Origin: a virus
Reading direction: 5' to 3' (one strand)
DNA: 40,762 nucleotides
Virus record (IMG/VR): IMGVR_UViG_3300043119_000108
Span: 1 to 40,762 of that record
In this document: in pieces, positions 21,285 through 30,514 of the stretch
Numbering within the stretch: position 1 is the first letter of the stretch
Layout: each line of letters starts with the position of its first letter
Program-made: the position numbers and the translations under genes
Notes under the pieces: generated by a model
What the model was told of the DNA's origin: nothing
The model's input: the letters and a program-made list of their open reading frames with translations, nothing else
Databases searched by the model: none

Positions 21285-22187
21285 TTAGCGGGAGTAGTGA
21301 ACGCGGATCGGGAAACGATCCTGAAGTTTGGTTGATTCTTCTTGCAGGCGCTGTTGGAATAGCGCAAAGATGTACTTGGATGCAGTAGCGCCAGCAGTTG
21401 ATGGCAACTTAGTATCTGCGTTATCAGCTTCAGCTGACATCAAGTTGATACGTCCTGTATCAAGATATGAAAGGAGTCGGTATGCAGCACCAAGGGTAAT
21501 GACATCTCGGCAGGATTCTGGTAGACCCGTAACAACAGCAAAGTCATCATTGCTGTTACTGAGGTTACTTGGGATAACTGAATAGTAGACTTGTACTGTA
21601 CGACCAGGGACAATCGAGTCATAAAGATTGACCACCTTGTTAGTATCAAACGCTGCCACGTTAGCCATACGATCTAGGCCCCACTTGTTTACAGGGAGCC
21701 ATTCCTTGGAAGCACCAGGTGTCTGCCAAGAGATGTAGAGTACATCACGAGCATCATCTGGTAGTGGATATGCGATCTGCGCTGCGTTGAACGGAAAGGT
21801 AGTCTTTGATACACCAAACAACTTTGGATACAGGGAGTTGATAGTGTCGTTAATAGCCTGAGCAATAGTGATCTTAGGGAAGGTCGGAGTCAGAGTAACC
21901 TGTGCATTCTCTGCGTGCGGGCTTGGTGTTGTACCCATAAAGCCACGGCCAAAGCCTGGTATTACGTTGAGCGTTAGGTTCTGCTTATCAAAGCTTGATA
22001 CGAAGATCAGTTCATCATCAATCTGGACGATACCTTTAGCAAGGTTGTCGGCTTGACCAATCTTAAAGTTAAGGTCAGTAGCTGAGATGCCACCTGGTGT
22101 GGCTAAGTTCGTAATACGATCTTGACGAAGTGAGTAACCTTGAAGGTTAGTCTGTACCTCGTTGACCATCTGACTCAGTGTTGGCAT
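21285..22187 (-). CDS. Head-tail adaptor / tail-tube-A-like protein
   Basis: The 300-residue product has an N-terminal helix (SQMVNEVQTNLQGYSLRQDR), a central beta domain with PGFGRGFMGTTPSPHAENA, and a helical C-terminal half (ESCRDVITLGAAYRLLSYLD). It fits the ring adaptor that connects portal and tail in short-tailed phages by size and mixed fold. It overlaps the GT2 gene by 41 bases; ATG 22187 has AGGAG upstream. Confidence 0.6.
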   Translation of the reverse strand: MPTLSQMVNEVQTNLQGYSLRQDRITNLATPGGISATDLNFKIGQADNLAKGIVQIDDELIFVSSFDKQNLTLNVIPGFGRGFMGTTPSPHAENAQVTLTPTFPKITIAQAINDTINSLYPKLFGVSKTTFPFNAAQIAYPLPDDARDVLYISWQTPGASKEWLPVNKWGLDRMANVAAFDTNKVVNLYDSIVPGRTVQVYYSVIPSNLSNSNDDFAVVTGLPESCRDVITLGAAYRLLSYLDTGRINLMSAEADNADTKLPSTAGATASKYIFALFQQRLQEESTKLQDRFPIRVHYSR

Positions 22188-23238
22188 CTATTTTACTCCT
22201 ATAGAATTGGATGTTGCTTTGTAATCGTTCATCATCAGGTGAGATTCTTCCCGCCTTCAGACCGTGCTCTAGTGCGGTCTTGTAGTCACCAAGTTGCCAA
22301 CTAGATACTGCTATTAGGTCGTCAGCCATATGGCCCCACGCCCAGTTCTCAGATAAGAAACTCATCGGTCTTACCGAATACTCCAGTGCCTGCTTTGCTA
22401 CTAGCAAGCACTCATCCCATTGCTTGGTCTGGTAGTAATGGTTAGCCAAAGCCAGAATAGACTCCCTACTGGAGTGTTCTTCTATGCCCTTCATCAACCA
22501 TTCTTCAGCCATCTTAGGTTCGCACGCTGACAGCGTCCTGCACGCTGCGCTTCGTTCCTCTGGGAATACCGATATTGTCAAGTAAGACTTGAGCATCTTT
22601 GCTGCTTCGTCATAGCGCTTGTAGTAGTAATACTCTCTACCCAAGTAGTACGAGTTACGGGCATCAGGGTTTTCCCTGACTGCCAGTTCCAGCATCTCTA
22701 GGTACTGAGCACGAGACTTTGTCTTATCTTGTCTGTGATGAATCTCTAAACCCTCAACACGACCTTTAACCTCTTCCCGATCTTCGATGTACCACTGAGG
22801 TACTTCGTGTATCGGGTAGTGCCATCTAATACCTTTACGCTTGTGAATCTTGAATCCGTCAAACTCTAGGTTGGGGCTACCATCATCATTGAATGCTTCG
22901 ATACGTCGGTATGACGGACGATCAATGTTAATGTCAATCTTCTCTAGTGCTTCACGCCAGCCTGGAGATAACTCTTCATCCATATCCAAAGCAATGCAGT
23001 AATCCACATCAGCTGGTAGTAAAGCTAGCGACGCATTCCGAGCATCGTCGAATCTAAATGGCGAAATATAGATTTGGTTAACCGTAATACCAAGACTTCG
23101 TGCAATCTCAACGGTCCGATCTGTGGAACCCGTGTCGGTGATAACGAGGTAGTCTGCATCTTTGCAGGACTCGTACCAGCGTTCAACGTGTTTCTCCTCG
23201 TTTAGCGCGATGGTGTACACCGCAATCTTAAAAGTCAT
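22147..23238 (-). CDS. GT2 glycosyltransferase with C-terminal TPR repeats
   Basis: The N-terminal GT-A fold shows VYTIALNEEKHVERWYESC, ITDTGSTDRTVEIARSLG and the metal-binding CIALDMDEEL (D85-M-D87). From about residue 200 there are tetratricopeptide-like helix pairs (NSYYLGREYYYYKRYDEAAK, SILALANHYYQTKQWDECLL, LGDYKTALEHGLKAGR). GT2 plus TPR is the build of SunS-type transferases that glycosylate peptides, with TPRs holding the acceptor. Lying inside the fibre block, it may modify a virion protein. The alternative is modification of host surface sugars. Confidence 0.8.
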   Translation of the reverse strand: MTFKIAVYTIALNEEKHVERWYESCKDADYLVITDTGSTDRTVEIARSLGITVNQIYISPFRFDDARNASLALLPADVDYCIALDMDEELSPGWREALEKIDINIDRPSYRRIEAFNDDGSPNLEFDGFKIHKRKGIRWHYPIHEVPQWYIEDREEVKGRVEGLEIHHRQDKTKSRAQYLEMLELAVRENPDARNSYYLGREYYYYKRYDEAAKMLKSYLTISVFPEERSAACRTLSACEPKMAEEWLMKGIEEHSSRESILALANHYYQTKQWDECLLVAKQALEYSVRPMSFLSENWAWGHMADDLIAVSSWQLGDYKTALEHGLKAGRISPDDERLQSNIQFYRSKIDANTESDGQRGTD

Positions 23239-23812
23239 CTACATCTTCTCCTCTTAGGTCAGAGTATGAAGGGAACTGCGTAACCAAGTTAGGTTGTGTT
23301 ACGTAGCAGTGGTTGTCTACATTTTCTAGGCGTAGCCCAATATCTATGTACCACTCGTACCCATCCAACTTGCTGATGAAGTAATCCATCTTGCTTGGCT
23401 TCAAGCAATAAGCCTGTGTACCAGTACTCATCACCTGCTTGAACCAGTGCTTATTGTTGATTGAATCAACTCGACCTGTGTGCTTAGGAAGCAGTACTCC
23501 CAAATAGAATATGTCCCAGTCTTGGGGAAGTGTCTGCATTACCTCTGCAAACTTCTCATTGAAGTCATCACAGAATAAAGCGTCATCTTCTAGTACTAGA
23601 ACTTTCTGGCCTTTGTACTTCTTCCAGACTGCAACGTGGCTCATAGTTCCTGCCACGTATCCTTTGATGTCTAGATCATTGGCATCAATGGCGCTAAAGC
23701 GTTCATACTCGATACCTAGTTCATCTAACTGGGGACCAAGTTTGTCCATACGATCTGGTCTGCGGTCTAAGTTAATTACAACAACTCGGTCAAAATACTC
23801 ATTTACCTTCAT
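23228..23812 (-). CDS. GT25-family glycosyltransferase
   Basis: From ATG 23812 the 194-residue product has the GT25 pattern: VVVINLDRRPDRMDKL (about 10-25), RFSAIDAND, GTMSHVAVWKK and VLVLEDDALF (metal-binding acidic cluster at 74-78). GT25 includes LPS galactosyltransferases and the collagen galactosyltransferases of animals. The longer frame upstream of 23812 is only the collagen gene read out of frame. It begins 14 bases after the collagen-like fibre gene and overlaps the GT2 gene by 11 bases. Confidence 0.85.
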   Translation of the reverse strand: MKVNEYFDRVVVINLDRRPDRMDKLGPQLDELGIEYERFSAIDANDLDIKGYVAGTMSHVAVWKKYKGQKVLVLEDDALFCDDFNEKFAEVMQTLPQDWDIFYLGVLLPKHTGRVDSINNKHWFKQVMSTGTQAYCLKPSKMDYFISKLDGYEWYIDIGLRLENVDNHCYVTQPNLVTQFPSYSDLRGEDVDDF

Positions 23813-23814
23813 AG

Positions 23815-24942
<1,128 letters not shown>

Positions 24943-24943
<1 letters not shown>

Positions 24944-25233
24944 TAGCTTGCTACCTCACGCAACGCTGCTGCTGGTTCAAGTCCAGTAGTGTTAGCGATA
25001 GCGTTACAGACGCCTGCGATGTCTAGCATCTTGGCTCGGTCTGTCTGGCCGTTGATGAAGTTAAGTACACCAACTACGTCAGTTACCCCACCCAGTGTTA
25101 CTGAGTTAGTTGCAGCCCAAGCCTGCGCTGCTCCACCCTGATCTAAATAATCAGAGATAGCGGGGTAGGTGCCACCGTTTGCTAGACGATTTAACTCGTC
25201 GTTAAGTGTTGAACCTGCTTTTCCGTATGACAC
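24943..25233 (-). CDS. Small virion-region protein (96 aa)
   Basis: GTG 25233 with GGGGATTAG upstream. The product is helical and Ala/Asn-rich (GSTLNDELNRLANGGTYP, DRAKMLDIAGVCNAIANTTG). I recall similar proteins in phage structural regions but no established role. Coupled to the next gene by TAATG. Confidence 0.6.
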
Positions 25234-25248
25234 CTAATCCCCGTTTCT

Positions 25249-25365
25249 TTACTTCTGAACTTCTGTCTTTTCAGTTAATTCGTTCTTCCAGGTCATCTCG
25301 CCTTTGCCAGCGCCTGTTTCAAGATCATCATATGTTGCGTAGCCGCAACCACAGTTAGCGCACAT
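25249..25365 (-). CDS. Zinc-knuckle microprotein (38 aa)
   Basis: ATG 25365 overlaps the preceding stop (TAATG). The 38-residue product starts MCANCGCGYATYDDLETGAG and ends in a charged tail (KNELTEKTEVQK); the CxxCxC may bind metal alone or in a dimer. It fills the otherwise empty space between its neighbours. Function unknown. Confidence 0.55.
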   Translation of the reverse strand: MCANCGCGYATYDDLETGAGKGEMTWKNELTEKTEVQK

Positions 25366-25529
25366 TACTTGCTCACTGTCTTCTTGCCGTGAGAGAAATG
25401 CGCTTGATTTCCCTTTGTTGTCATTGACTGGCCGCCAGCTGGCATAGAAGCAGGGATGCCTGACTTAGATCCCATTCCATAGCCCTTGTCATTAGTTGAC
25501 TCGGCAGCGTTACCTTTGTCCATCTTCAT
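25365..25529 (-). CDS. Small polar protein (54 aa)
   Basis: ATG 25529 (MKMDKGNAAES) has AAAGGAG five bases before it. The product is Gly/Ser/Lys-rich with little hydrophobic core (GYGMGSKSGIPASMPAGG), so it is probably disordered. It could be a capsid-associated or cement peptide by position; no family is recognised. Confidence 0.55.
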   Translation of the reverse strand: MKMDKGNAAESTNDKGYGMGSKSGIPASMPAGGQSMTTKGNQAHFSHGKKTVSK

Positions 25530-25539
25530 ATCTGCTCCT

Positions 25540-25800
25540 TTATATTTTGTTTCCATCAAATGCCACACCAGTATCGTTAGATAAACGAACTGCTGCGTCA
25601 ATATCTCTTTGCTTTGTAGAGATTGGTTCTACTCCCTGACGAATAGCGTCGTAATAGGAACCCAACTCTTTGTCGTGTTGCTTAGCACTAGGTACTCCAT
25701 CGTGGCGTGCATCGCCTACCGATAACTGCAACCCACTGATCTTGCACCCGAAGCAACCATCTACTTCTTCTGGGTGTACTTCTCTGCGATGTTTACTCAT
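25540..25800 (-). CDS. Small protein with N-terminal CxxC (86 aa)
   Basis: Contains GCFGCKISGLQLSVGDARHD followed by a helical, charged middle (KELGSYYDAIRQGVEPISTK). I recall this GC.GCK..GLQ plan from other phages in the head-tail region, of unknown function. Coupled to the upstream gene by ATGA. Confidence 0.65.
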   Translation of the reverse strand: MSKHRREVHPEEVDGCFGCKISGLQLSVGDARHDGVPSAKQHDKELGSYYDAIRQGVEPISTKQRDIDAAVRLSNDTGVAFDGNKI

Positions 25801-26123
25801 ACGATTGGCTCCACATAGTCTCCATAGCCTGCTGCAATAAGAACCGCAGCCTGCTCATCTGTTATTTCCTGCTGATGCCCTCCTAGGACATACCAGTCAG
25901 CGTTTGCCAGATCATTCTGATATGGGTACATCGTTGTTGTCACTACTGCACCGTTGACAATAAATGTCACACCACGAGGGATGTCGGTCAACCAAGGGTT
26001 GATCTCACCTTCATATGTACCACCTGTAATGGGACGTCCTGCTAGACGGGTGTACTTATCTGGCCACGCTTTGTTAGCGTTCCAGGTTTGCCACTCCCAA
26101 GGTGTTGTTGCCATATATGCCAT
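25797..26123 (-). CDS. Hypothetical structural-region protein (108 aa)
   Basis: ATG 26123 has AAGGAGAACTA upstream. The product is rich in Trp/Tyr (MATTPWEWQTWNANKAWPD) with NPWLTDIPRGVTFIVNGAVV and a C-terminal helix ITDEQAAVLIAAGYGDYV. It is the first gene after the capsid gene, so a head-decoration or head-completion role is possible. No family is recognised. Confidence 0.6.
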   Translation of the reverse strand: MAYMATTPWEWQTWNANKAWPDKYTRLAGRPITGGTYEGEINPWLTDIPRGVTFIVNGAVVTTTMYPYQNDLANADWYVLGGHQQEITDEQAAVLIAAGYGDYVEPIV

Positions 26124-26151
26124 TAGTTCTCCTTAGTGAACTTACTGATGA

Positions 26152-26170
26152 GCAGGGGTTGCCCCCCTGC
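26152..26170 (-). other. Hairpin downstream of the capsid gene
   Basis: GCAGGGG (26152-26158) and CCCCTGC (26164-26170) form a perfect 7-bp stem with a 5-base loop in the 69-bp gap after the capsid gene. No T-run follows on either strand, so it is more likely an mRNA 3'-protecting stem or partial attenuator than a full terminator. Confidence 0.5.
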
Positions 26171-26192
26171 CCACCCGTTAATCAACTAGTGA

Positions 26193-27140
26193 TTATCCGT
26201 TTGTCGCTGCAGACTGGATCTGGTAAAGAGCCGCTGTACGAAGGATGTTGAAGCCACCGAAGTAGTACCAACCGATTGTGTGGTAACGACGGAGCGCATC
26301 GATCTGAGGACCGACAACTGTTGAGATGTCCTGTCCCTGAGCTTCTGCGAGTGCTTCACGTCCAGCAATAACTGCCTTGTAGACGTTAACTGCTGGTGAT
26401 GCTGTATTCGCTGCGTAAGGAACACGTGGTGTTTCTACGACGAATGCACCTTCGAGAACACCAACTGCACCAGCCACGAATGGTGTGCGATCTGTGTACG
26501 CTGTAAGTGCCTGGAATCCACCAGTACCTGTTTCAGCACGAAGGTCAGCTGTCTGACGTGGGTGTAGGTAAGCTGTGTAAAGCTCGCCAATACGTGGAAG
26601 AGCCTTGTTTGTACGAAGCTCTGTAACAGCCTCACGAATCGCAGCAACTGTCATTGTGTCAGCTGTTGAGATTGTGTTAGTTGTTGTTGCTGTTCCTGCG
26701 TAGATGATGTTTGTGTTTCCTGCGCCTGTAAGGACAGAAGCTACAACAGCATCAATAGAGTCAGCAGCGTTGTAAGCGATGATGTCAGCAAGTGCTGCGT
26801 CTACATCGTTGAAAGAAGTCATATTGAGCTTCTTTGTTGTTGTTACAGCTGAGCCGTATTCGTTAAGAGTTACGGTGATCTGGTTTGGGTTGCCAAGAGC
26901 AATAGAAGATACGTCAGATGTTTCTGTCAAAGTCGTTGTCGCCTGAGCGAGGTCTGAGTAGATTGAGAATACAACTGAAGAACCTGGCATTGCTTGCTGT
27001 ACTGGCTTGACATCTGCAAGTGCTCGCATCACTGGGATCGAACGAAGCGCCATACGAACGTATTGGTCATACGCTGTTTGGACGAGGTTGCTGATGGCAC
27101 TAGTTCCTGTTAAGGAACCATAAGGGACGTTTCCTGCCAT
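26193..27140 (-). CDS. Major capsid protein, N4-gp56-like HK97 fold
   Basis: The 315-residue product follows the N4-gp56-type capsid plan: an N-terminal SNLVQTAYDQYVRMALRSIP segment, SVVFSIYSDLAQATTTLTET, NEYGSAVTTTKKLN, GELYTAYLHPRQTADLRAET and a C-terminal GPQIDALRRYHTIGWYYFGG. The position right after the scaffold gene agrees. It builds the icosahedral shell. The neighbouring hairpin and inverted repeat may help its high expression. Confidence 0.85.
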   Translation of the reverse strand: MAGNVPYGSLTGTSAISNLVQTAYDQYVRMALRSIPVMRALADVKPVQQAMPGSSVVFSIYSDLAQATTTLTETSDVSSIALGNPNQITVTLNEYGSAVTTTKKLNMTSFNDVDAALADIIAYNAADSIDAVVASVLTGAGNTNIIYAGTATTTNTISTADTMTVAAIREAVTELRTNKALPRIGELYTAYLHPRQTADLRAETGTGGFQALTAYTDRTPFVAGAVGVLEGAFVVETPRVPYAANTASPAVNVYKAVIAGREALAEAQGQDISTVVGPQIDALRRYHTIGWYYFGGFNILRTAALYQIQSAATNG

Positions 27141-27166
27141 TTTGGTTTATGCCTTTCGGTTATTGG

Positions 27167-27640
27167 TTAGAGTCCAGATTGACGGAGAATGTCGCCAAGC
27201 TCGTCAGGTGTTGTTGCAGAAAGAATCTTCTGCATCAAGTCATCTGAAGAATCAGGTGTATTGGCCTGATCTGTTGTGCGGTTCATTCTCTGGTACGCAG
27301 CAATATCTGCTGGTTCCGTTGTAACCTGGTTAGTTGGAGTAGCTTGGAATCCGAAAACGTCACCGTTCTCATCAAGCCACTTAGACAATGACTCCTCAGT
27401 TGGGTCAATGTCCGTCGGAATGAACTTAGCAATTTTGCTGTTCACTCCACGAGATTCAAGGGCGTCTTTAACAGCGCGCTCACGTTGTGCTTTATTAAGG
27501 TTCTCGAACTGGGAACGTAGTTCCGCTAGTTCTTTATCCTTCTGCTTTGTTGCTTTACGCAACTGCTTGACTAGATCATTACTGTCATTAGACGGTGTAG
27601 TGAAATCGTCGTCTTCGTCCTCGTACTCGAAATTGGACAT
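27167..27640 (-). CDS. Scaffolding protein
   Basis: The 157-residue product is acidic at the N-terminus (EYEDEDDDF), has a coiled-coil centre (LVKQLRKATKQKDKELAELR, FENLNKAQRERAVKDALESR) and a helical C-terminus, and lies directly upstream of the capsid gene. This is the standard character of phage scaffolds, which guide capsid assembly and then leave. No protease gene is recognised, so it is probably released intact. Confidence 0.75.
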   Translation of the reverse strand: MSNFEYEDEDDDFTTPSNDSNDLVKQLRKATKQKDKELAELRSQFENLNKAQRERAVKDALESRGVNSKIAKFIPTDIDPTEESLSKWLDENGDVFGFQATPTNQVTTEPADIAAYQRMNRTTDQANTPDSSDDLMQKILSATTPDELGDILRQSGL

Positions 27641-27677
27641 AGTCCATCTCCCATTCAGTTAGTTGAATCGCAGACCT

Positions 27678-27703
27678 CATATAGATTTGGGGACCTCTAT
27701 ATG
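27678..27703. promoter_or_regulatory. Inverted repeat upstream of the scaffold-capsid genes
   Basis: CATATAGA (27678-27685) and TCTATATG (27696-27703) are perfect 8-bp inverted repeats ten bases apart, 38 bp upstream of the scaffold start. The flanks also form a direct GACCTC repeat. The 122-bp spacer (27641-27762) is the longest gap in the early-late part of the virion operon, so a secondary promoter or operator here is plausible. Confidence 0.4.
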
Positions 27704-27762
27704 GCTTCTACTCCCGGTATTGTTATCACTCCACTAGGCCGGTAGTTCTAGTGGCAGGCTTT

Positions 27763-29049
27763 TTAGTACTGGCCGAAACCAGATTGTGTTGTTCCGTAGT
27801 TGGTAGCACGGTCACGACCTAATGCTCCAACTCCAGATGAACCGCTAAACGATGCGGTTTCTTTTCCTGTAAGGCGCTTACGCTTTGCCTTTGCTTCCGC
27901 TGATCCTGCTGTCTTGAAGACTTCAGCCTCAGCTGTACCTTGTGTATAAGGTGATTCCTTGTAGATCTCAGCAAGCTGTGAGCCACGTGGAGTAAGATCA
28001 GATACTGTTTCAAATCCAGTAAGCGCTGCTTCCTTGTCAACACCTTGGCCAGCAAGTGCTGCTGCACGTGCTTCCAAAGCCTTGATTTGTTCTGGAGTTG
28101 ATTCTTTAGTAATTTGATTAAGACCAAATACGTTAGCCGCGCTTTGAATTTCAGCAGCAGTAACCTTCTTCTTAATATCTTGAATTGCTTTTGAAGGGTC
28201 AAGAGCATATGCAAGGATGTCTCCGTTAGTAACAGAATCACCGTAGAAATCTTTAATAGCCTTAAGTACTTCTGGGTTAGAATTTAGTACTCGCTGCTGT
28301 GCTGTGATAAGACGGTCTTCTAGCTCTACGTTGCTTACATCGCTTGCAAGTAACTTCTCAAAGCCTTCTTGCTTTCCGTACAAGCCAGTCTTATAGTAAG
28401 ACTCAGGTAGTCCGTATTGACGCATAACTTCTTGATACTTATCTTCCATATTGAGGTACGCTGCTGGGCTAAGTGCCTTTAGGCCAGCCTTGATACGAGC
28501 GTCATTTGCAGAGAAGCGATCTGTGTAGGCTTTAGTTCCACGCAAAGCATCTGGCATAGCTGAGATAGATGTTGCCCTCATAAGAAGATCTTTAGCATCT
28601 GATACTAATGCGCCTAATCCAATAGCATTGAACTCATCGTACAATTTCTGGTACGCATCTTGACGGCTTGTATCTTCTACAGGCTTACCAGTGTCATTAA
28701 TGTAGTTCCAACTTGGACCACCCATTGATTGGGAGATAAGACCAGCTTCTTGACCTGCTGTATTTACATCAGCGATCTGCTTGTCAATGTCAGAAATTGT
28801 TGTATCAATTTCTTTTATTGTAGTTGGAATACTAGCGACTGCAGCATTATAGTCAGCAACAATTTTTTCTGATGGAGAAACCTGTGGGACATACTTATAC
28901 CCAGCAGGAGCGCCACCAATAGTAACGGTTGGCTGATAAGTTCCAGCCGCTGCTTTGCCAGCATCAGCTTGTATCTTTGCCTGTTCTGCGCTATATGCTT
29001 TCTTTATAGCGTTAATTTCTTTTTGAGTTGGGATCTTCTCGGTTGCCAT
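27763..29049 (-). CDS. Putative internal virion protein (428 aa)
   Basis: Helical, Ala/Lys/Asp-rich protein with long coiled-coil-like stretches (EINAIKKAYSAEQAKIQADA, IPTTIKEIDTTISDIDKQIA) and a polar, Ser/Gly-rich C-terminus (TASFSGSSGVGALGRDRA). It is the third of three consecutive large genes between portal and scaffold. In T7-like phages that neighbourhood holds ejection proteins that form a DNA conduit. The call is by size, helicity and position; no sequence family is recognised. Confidence 0.5.
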   Translation of the reverse strand: MATEKIPTQKEINAIKKAYSAEQAKIQADAGKAAAGTYQPTVTIGGAPAGYKYVPQVSPSEKIVADYNAAVASIPTTIKEIDTTISDIDKQIADVNTAGQEAGLISQSMGGPSWNYINDTGKPVEDTSRQDAYQKLYDEFNAIGLGALVSDAKDLLMRATSISAMPDALRGTKAYTDRFSANDARIKAGLKALSPAAYLNMEDKYQEVMRQYGLPESYYKTGLYGKQEGFEKLLASDVSNVELEDRLITAQQRVLNSNPEVLKAIKDFYGDSVTNGDILAYALDPSKAIQDIKKKVTAAEIQSAANVFGLNQITKESTPEQIKALEARAAALAGQGVDKEAALTGFETVSDLTPRGSQLAEIYKESPYTQGTAEAEVFKTAGSAEAKAKRKRLTGKETASFSGSSGVGALGRDRATNYGTTQSGFGQY

Positions 29050-29052
29050 CAG

Positions 29053-30495
29053 TTACCCCATAAATCCAAAGTCGCGCTTGACCTGATTGATCATTTCGCT
29101 GACTTCATCGTTTGCTTCTTCTGAATACTTCCAACGGCTATCCTGACGAATAGCTTTCTTGTAATCGTACAAAGACATTTCTTTATCAGGACCAATAGCC
29201 ATACGTAGCGTTGGGTCATCTAAAGTAATTGTGTCTGGATTAATACCAAGGCTTGTTGCCAGTGTGCGCTTGTAAGGTGAATATATCGTGTCAAGGTTTG
29301 TACCAGCGGCTAGCATTCTCTTAATGGAATCTGGCTGACCCATTCCTGCTACTGTACGAATCTCATTCTCGATGACCTTAATATCTTCACCATTTTTAAC
29401 ACGGTCTGAATAACTCTTAAGTTCAGTTTGACCTAACTTAAGTCCATTAAGACGTGCTGTTTCTGCAAGATCTCTAGTCGTTAAATCTTCTTTGGCTAGT
29501 TTCTTTGTCTCGTACTCAGGCATAGCCTTGACAAGATCGGTAACAAACTGCTCTGCATTAAGACCGCCAACGGTCATTCCCTGAGCATTTTTCTTAAATG
29601 GGTTCTTAGCCTGAGCATCCATCAACTTAGATGCAATGCCAGAAATTTCTTTGGCTGTAGCATCACGGCCTAGTACGCTTGTAATGACATTGCTGATAAG
29701 AGACTTAGCCTGAGTCTTATCGTAGATTTGTCCCCAAGGCTTTTCAGCGCCAGATCCGCCAGCTGATTTAATAGCAGCAGTCTCAAGCTTCTTCTGGTTA
29801 AGGAAGCCCTCAAGAGTAGGAATATCCTTGAACTGGTCATAGCGTGCTTTAGCCGCAGCAATAGCGCCGTTGTAAGCCGCAAGGAGTGAACCAGGATCAA
29901 CCAATTCGCTGACTACTAAGCCAGCCCCTATTGCATCATTAAGTTGCTTGGCAAGTTGCTTGCGCTCTGGCCCTGACATATCCTTAATGAACTTAGTAGA
30001 AGTCTTAAGCATTCCTGCAAAGTCATCTGCCGTTTGTCCTGCTCCGCCGTTGCCTGCTCCGCCGTTAGTTTCTTCTTCAGCTTCTTGCGTTGACTTCTTC
30101 TTCTTATTTCGTGCAATATTTTCTATTGCGGAAGTGTCAAGACCGGCTTCTTTCATACGAGCAATTTGTGCATTAAGAGATTCTGTAGCAGCGGCTTCTG
30201 CAGCCGTTTCTTTTTCAGCAGCCTTAGCAAGGATAGCATCTTTGTTCTTATCGAAGTAATTCCTTGCCTTTGTTTCAACGGCTGTTACTTCTTCAGTTAC
30301 TGATTTAAGTTCTTCTTGTGCATCATCAATGCGCTTCTTTATCTGTGCTGCAAGTTGCTTATTGTTAGGTACGTTAGCAAGACCCTGTTCGGCTTTCTTA
30401 GCATCAGCCAATGCCGCTTTAGCTGCCGTCAGCTTTTTGCGTGCAGCCTTGACACTGGAACTATCATCAAGATAGCTCTGCTGTGTTATAGCCAT
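29053..30495 (-). CDS. Putative internal virion protein (480 aa)
   Basis: The N-terminal third is a long coiled coil (AKAALADAKKAEQGL, AQEELKSVTEEVTAVETKA) with an acidic Glu-rich linker (STQEAEEETNGGAGNGGAGQ); the rest is helical. It shares the phrase-level plan of the 428-residue neighbour (helical, with a ThrIle/Asn-rich middle), so the two may be distant relatives or partners in an ejectosome. It is only 3 bases from its neighbour. Confidence 0.5.
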   Translation of the reverse strand: MAITQQSYLDDSSSVKAARKKLTAAKAALADAKKAEQGLANVPNNKQLAAQIKKRIDDAQEELKSVTEEVTAVETKARNYFDKNKDAILAKAAEKETAAEAAATESLNAQIARMKEAGLDTSAIENIARNKKKKSTQEAEEETNGGAGNGGAGQTADDFAGMLKTSTKFIKDMSGPERKQLAKQLNDAIGAGLVVSELVDPGSLLAAYNGAIAAAKARYDQFKDIPTLEGFLNQKKLETAAIKSAGGSGAEKPWGQIYDKTQAKSLISNVITSVLGRDATAKEISGIASKLMDAQAKNPFKKNAQGMTVGGLNAEQFVTDLVKAMPEYETKKLAKEDLTTRDLAETARLNGLKLGQTELKSYSDRVKNGEDIKVIENEIRTVAGMGQPDSIKRMLAAGTNLDTIYSPYKRTLATSLGINPDTITLDDPTLRMAIGPDKEMSLYDYKKAIRQDSRWKYSEEANDEVSEMINQVKRDFGFMG

Positions 30496-30514
30496 AAGTT
30501 ACGGTCCTTCCGTC

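Noticed and set aside
24970-24985. GGTTCAAGTCC tRNA-like motif
   Set aside because: It lies inside the 24943-25233 gene and no cloverleaf can be drawn around it.
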